64,000 nucleotides of DNA. Source: Chloroflexota bacterium. Lineage in GTDB: Bacteria > Chloroflexota > UBA11872 > UBA12225 > JAJDUF01. Numbering within the stretch: the first letter of the stretch is position 1; every line of letters begins with the position of its first letter. The stretch covers positions 1 to 64,000 of the forward strand of contig JAJDUF010000020.1 of assembly GCA_022826725.1 (NCBI GenBank), read 5' to 3'. This document shows, one piece after another, positions 61,087 through 64,000 of this stretch. The position numbers and the translations under genes are program-made. A model generated the notes under the pieces. It saw nothing but the letters and a program-made list of their open reading frames with translations, ran no database searches and had not been told where the DNA came from.

Positions 61087-61230
61087 GCGTCTCTCTTTCT
61101 GTCGGAGGATTTCAGTGCCAGAAAGTCATGGGTACTTGGCCTGACAGACACCAAGTCATTCTATCGCAAAGCAATCGCATTAGCAACTTGCTGTACCGTA
61201 CCGGCAATGCCATGATAGGGTGCTTGAGGC
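61087..61230. repeat. 144-bp duplicated intergenic promoter block (copy 2)
   Basis: See 49843-49986. It lies between the minus-strand monooxygenase and the plus-strand DapA-like gene, reproducing the divergent layout of copy 1. It ends 6 bp before the GTG of the plus-strand gene (13 bp in copy 1). Confidence 0.9.
61158..61186 (-). promoter_or_regulatory. Promoter toward the monooxygenase gene with operator-like sequence
   Basis: Minus strand TTGCTA (61186-61181), 17-bp spacer, TAGAAT (61163-61158); TTGCTAATGCGATTGC covers the -35. Identical -35 and -10 to copy 1. From the start at about 61150 to the GTG at 60954 the leader would be near 195 nt. Confidence 0.5.
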
Positions 61231-61236
61231 AAGGGG

Positions 61237-62205
61237 GTGGACGTGAGCAACGGCGGAGCAGAGCACATCGTAGGGGCGGTGCCGGTCCTGGCGATGCCGT
61301 TTGACGACGACGGGGCGATTGACGAGGCCAGCCTGCGCCGGGAGCTGGATTTCTGTATTGAGGCCGGCTCGCAGGCGATTGCCTTCGGGATGGGCAGCGA
61401 GAGCGCCATGCTGACCGACGCGGAGCGGGCGCAGGCCTGGAGCCTGGCGGCTCGGCATCTGGATGGCCGGCTCCCGCTGATCGCGGCCACCGCGCACGCC
61501 AGCCGGGAGGGCACCATCGCGCTGACCCGGCTCGCGCAGGAGTGCGGTGCCACCTGCGCGATGGTCAATCCGGCGCCCTACGGCGGCGAGCAGTTGGTCG
61601 GCCTGTTTCGTGACCTGTCGGACCGGGTGGGCCTGCCGCTGATGGTGCAGGACGCGAGCGGCAACGCTCCCGCGGAGGTGCTGTTGCAGGCCGTAGACGC
61701 TGCGGCCAGCATTACCTGTCTGAAGCTGGAGTCGGCGGGTACCCCGGAGAAGGTCGGCGTCGTGGTGGACGGGCTGCGGCAGCGCGGAATGCTCGGCAGC
61801 GGTGCGGCGCGGGAGATCACCGTCCTCGGCGGCGGCAACGGCAACTTACTTCCGGAGGAATTGTCCCGTGGCTCCGTCGGCACGATGCCACATCCGGCGC
61901 TGATTGACGGCTTCCGCACCGTCTGCGACCGGTATGCCGCCGGGGACTCCGCCGGTGGTCTGGACTATTATCAGCGCACGATTGCGCCGGTGCTGCGGGC
62001 CGTCATTGTGAGCGGCGCCGGATCGGCGATGCTGTGGCTCCAGAAGACACTTTTTCAGCGTGCTGGTATCCTTTGTAACACCTATTGTCGCCGGAATGCA
62101 CAGGCCCTGCCGGGTTGGCTGATGGAGCAAGTACTCACCCATCTCGATACGACCGATCTCAGCATAGCCCGGCGGCTACGTGCGAAGTCCGCGCACCTAA
62201 GGTAA
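61237..62205 (+). CDS. DapA family (dihydrodipicolinate synthase/N-acetylneuraminate lyase) protein
   Basis: 322 residues, GTG at 61237 (a second GTG at 61243 is equally placed). GAVPVLAMPFDDDGAIDEAS opens the barrel. IAFGMGSESAMLTDAERAQ is the G-x-x-G-E region. Schiff-base Lys is in ITCLKLESAGTPEK (about residue 165). The usual YN-P motif before it reads VQDASGNAP, so the substrate differs from that of true DapA. It probably cleaves or forms a 2-keto acid. Followed 9 bp later by the Ldh2-family gene. Confidence 0.88.
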   Translation: MDVSNGGAEHIVGAVPVLAMPFDDDGAIDEASLRRELDFCIEAGSQAIAFGMGSESAMLTDAERAQAWSLAARHLDGRLPLIAATAHASREGTIALTRLAQECGATCAMVNPAPYGGEQLVGLFRDLSDRVGLPLMVQDASGNAPAEVLLQAVDAAASITCLKLESAGTPEKVGVVVDGLRQRGMLGSGAAREITVLGGGNGNLLPEELSRGSVGTMPHPALIDGFRTVCDRYAAGDSAGGLDYYQRTIAPVLRAVIVSGAGSAMLWLQKTLFQRAGILCNTYCRRNAQALPGWLMEQVLTHLDTTDLSIARRLRAKSAHLR

Positions 62206-62214
62206 GCACTGACG

Positions 62215-63258
62215 ATGGCCGAGACGTACTTCATCGCGGCACCGACGCTGGAAGCCTACGCGACGGACATTCTGGTGGCCGCCGGCACGCCGCAAGTCAC
62301 GGCGCAGCACGCCGCCGAGCACATGGTCCTGGCGAGCCTGTCGGGCCATGACTCTCACGGTGTCATTCGCATCCCCTACTACGTCGAGAGTATCGAGGAC
62401 GGCACCTACAATGCTGCCGGTCAGCCGATGGTGGTGCATACGGCGGGCGCCGTCAGCGTGGTGGACGGCGAAAATACGCTCGGCCAATACACTGCCTCGT
62501 TCGGCCTCGAAGTGGCGCTGAAACATGCGGCGCGTTACGGCATCGGCGCTGTGGCCCTGCGCCGCTGCACACATACCGGCCGGCTGGGACACTATCCCGA
62601 AGTCGCCGCCGAGCGGGGCTACATCTCGCTGCTAACGGTGGGCTACGCCGGGCCTGGCGTGGGGGGGATGGCGCCGTTTGGGGGCGCGCGGCGACAGTTT
62701 GGCACTAATCCCTGGGCATTGGGCATTCCGGTAGACTCGCAGCCGCCGGTCATTGCCGACTTTGCGACCACCGTGGTTGCGGAGGGTAAGCTGCAAGTGG
62801 CACGCGCGAAGGGTGAGCCGCTGCCACCGGGCTACATCGTAGACGCGCAAGGCAACCCTTCGACCAATGTCCACGACTTCTATGACGGCGGCATGTTGCT
62901 GCCCATGGGTGGCCACAAAGGGTCTGCCCTGGCGCTCATCGCGGCCTTGCTCGGCGCCGGTCTCACGGCCGACGAGCCGGTCACAACCGGCCATGGCAAC
63001 GGGGTGTTCATCATGGCGCTGGACCCGGCCGCGTTTGCGCCCCACGATGCGGCGACGGCAACACTTGCGGGAATGCTGGAGAGCGTGAAGGCGGTGCCGC
63101 CGGCGGCCGGATTTGATGAAGTGCTCTTGCCCGGGGAACCGGAGCGGCGCTCGCGCGAGGAGCGCCGCCGCACGGGTATTCCGATGCCGGCGCGGACTTG
63201 GGAGGTGTTAGGCGCGCTGGCCCAGCGACTGGGCGTGACGGTCCCGGAAACATCCTAG
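62215..63258 (+). CDS. Ldh2/malate-ureidoglycolate dehydrogenase family oxidoreductase
   Basis: 347 residues. LASLSGHDSHGVIRIPYYV is the family's catalytic His block. Others: GENTLGQYTASFGLEVALKH, LRRCTHTGRLGHYPEVAAER, APFGGARRQFGTNPWALGIP, DFATTVVAEGKLQVARAKGE and MLLPMGGHKGSALALIAALL. It oxidises 2-hydroxyacids or imino acids with NAD(P). Operon partner of the DapA-like gene, with a 9-bp spacing. Confidence 0.92.
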   Translation: MAETYFIAAPTLEAYATDILVAAGTPQVTAQHAAEHMVLASLSGHDSHGVIRIPYYVESIEDGTYNAAGQPMVVHTAGAVSVVDGENTLGQYTASFGLEVALKHAARYGIGAVALRRCTHTGRLGHYPEVAAERGYISLLTVGYAGPGVGGMAPFGGARRQFGTNPWALGIPVDSQPPVIADFATTVVAEGKLQVARAKGEPLPPGYIVDAQGNPSTNVHDFYDGGMLLPMGGHKGSALALIAALLGAGLTADEPVTTGHGNGVFIMALDPAAFAPHDAATATLAGMLESVKAVPPAAGFDEVLLPGEPERRSREERRRTGIPMPARTWEVLGALAQRLGVTVPETS

Positions 63259-63450
63259 TACCGAACTCGGAAGCCGAGCACCGGCTTTCGCACGGTCAGC
63301 GCTGGCCGGCGGGCGTCTGCGGAGCGAGTTTACCTGGGGCAACGCTCGACATTACCGGCGGCTGGCCGTATGCTGATGGAGACAACAGACACTTGATCGT
63401 TCGCCGCACCTCGCCATCTGCATTGCAGGCATGTATGATAGGAGGCACCT

Positions 63451-64000
63451 ATGAGCAGCAGTAAACGGAACACGGGACTCACCAGACGCCAGGTGTTGTG
63501 GGGCGGTGGCTTGGTGGGTATGAGCGCGGTGCTTGCGTCTTGCATCGTCGAGGCCTCGATCCCACCGACACCCACTCCGGTACCGGGTAAGATCACCTTC
63601 CTCCATGGCTGGAAGGGTCAACCGGGCTATGACAGCTTCTTGGCCACCATTGCCCAGCAGTGGCAGGCGCGGCGCCCTGATCTGGAGGTGACCTGGCTGG
63701 GACTCGAAGGCAATGAGGCGGTAGTGGAGCACTTCCTGGAGACGACCGCAGCCGACACGCCGGTGGAGGTGAGCGTGGTCGCTGCTACGGACGTGCAGCG
63801 GTTCTTCGAAGAGCGAAATCTCCGCGACTTGCGCTTCGCCACCCGGCAGCCGGAGTTCGCCGAGATCGCGGAGGGTGCGTTCTTGCGCTCGTCGCGGCAG
63901 TTCCGCAACGCTGGTGCGGAGACGTTTGGCCTGCCGGTGAGCGGCCCGGCTTCGCGCGTGCTGGCTATCCATAGCGGCCTGCTCGAGGAAGCAGGGTTGA
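63451..64000 (+). CDS. Family 1 ABC solute-binding lipoprotein (3' end beyond window)
   Basis: Open from the ATG at 63451 (GGAGG 6 bp upstream) to the edge, 183 codons. N-terminus LTRRQVLWGGGLVGMSAVLA SC is a twin-arginine-like signal with a lipobox, and PPTPTPVP is a linker. The mature part (KITFLHGWKGQPGYDSFLAT, WQARRPDLEVTWLGLEGN) has the start of the sugar-type (SBP_bac_1) binding fold. Unlike the binding proteins at 45888 and 54120 it has no collagen-like linker. The gap before it (63259-63450) holds no clear element. Confidence 0.85.
   Translation, partial: MSSSKRNTGLTRRQVLWGGGLVGMSAVLASCIVEASIPPTPTPVPGKITFLHGWKGQPGYDSFLATIAQQWQARRPDLEVTWLGLEGNEAVVEHFLETTAADTPVEVSVVAATDVQRFFEERNLRDLRFATRQPEFAEIAEGAFLRSSRQFRNAGAETFGLPVSGPASRVLAIHSGLLEEAGL

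Noticed and set aside
1..64000. tRNA or rRNA genes
   Set aside because: I looked for T-arm-like GGTTCGAATCC stretches with matching acceptor ends and for conserved rRNA segments and found none; a covariance search could still find a diverged tRNA.

Overview
The window is GC-rich bacterial DNA, most likely from an uncultured member of the Chloroflexota (free-living marine or host-associated). This is inferred from long Thr-Ala/Pro linkers in a leucine-rich repeat protein, lipoproteins with Thr/Pro linkers, and an accessory gene content rich in phytanoyl-CoA dioxygenase-like, Gfo/Idh/MocA, enolase-superfamily, amidohydrolase and DegT proteins. No rRNA or tRNA gene was seen, so the taxonomy is not proven. 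Many gene junctions carry short palindromic repeats, which I sort into families A to E: A centres on a GGGGGGACCATAGGGGGG-type tail, B is a CCTCTCCA-n-TGGAGAGG hairpin, C is a CCTTCCCT-n-AGGGAAGG hairpin, D is GTCATTCCCGCG-n-CGCGGGAATCC, and E is GGGCGCAGCA-n-TGCGCCC. Open reading frames run through them, so several gene starts were moved downstream.

1-9.4 kb: a large leucine-rich-repeat surface protein that runs off the left edge, a YibE/F membrane protein, a PhnB-like protein with a polyglutamine tail, an M28 peptidase, a lower-GC insertion carrying an ApeA-like HEPN protein apparently split by a frameshift at a 7-G tract, an NrdR with a duplicated zinc ribbon, and mnmA. 9.6-23.9 kb: a catabolic accessory region with a FAD oxidoreductase, an enolase-superfamily protein, a double cupin, a Uma2 protein, a GNAT, a dioxygenase, sugar isomerase-like, TPR, amidohydrolase, two Gfo/Idh proteins and a 3-hydroxyisobutyrate-type dehydrogenase. 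24.0-25.8 kb: a lower-GC type II restriction-modification pair of BglII type (N4-cytosine-type methylase plus endonuclease), fused head-to-tail to the C-terminal remnant of a type ISP restriction-modification gene. 25.8-27.1 kb is gene-free and holds a tandem repeat of about 150 bp.

27.1-45.5 kb: aldolase, PfkB kinase, dioxygenase, two paralogous amidohydrolases flanking a LamG/propeller protein and two membrane paralogues, RidA-like, then a leftward cluster (AAC(3)-like, three DegT aminotransferases, ceramidase-like), a GT2, a HIT protein and a 2-hydroxyacid dehydrogenase.

45.6-64 kb is metal and solute transport: a BtuFCD/FecBCD-type system behind a strong promoter and a long leader; a CbiX-ferredoxin fusion; a zinc ABC transporter (znuACB) whose promoter contains an operator-like sequence; a five-gene peptide/nickel-type ABC transporter with the same operator-like sequence; and a luciferase-like monooxygenase, a DapA-family protein and an Ldh2-family dehydrogenase. 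The divergent promoter region between cbiX and its neighbour is copied, over 144 bp, between the monooxygenase and dapA-like genes, so it looks as if four transcription units share one (possibly Zur-type) regulator. The last gene is the start of a sugar-type ABC binding protein.
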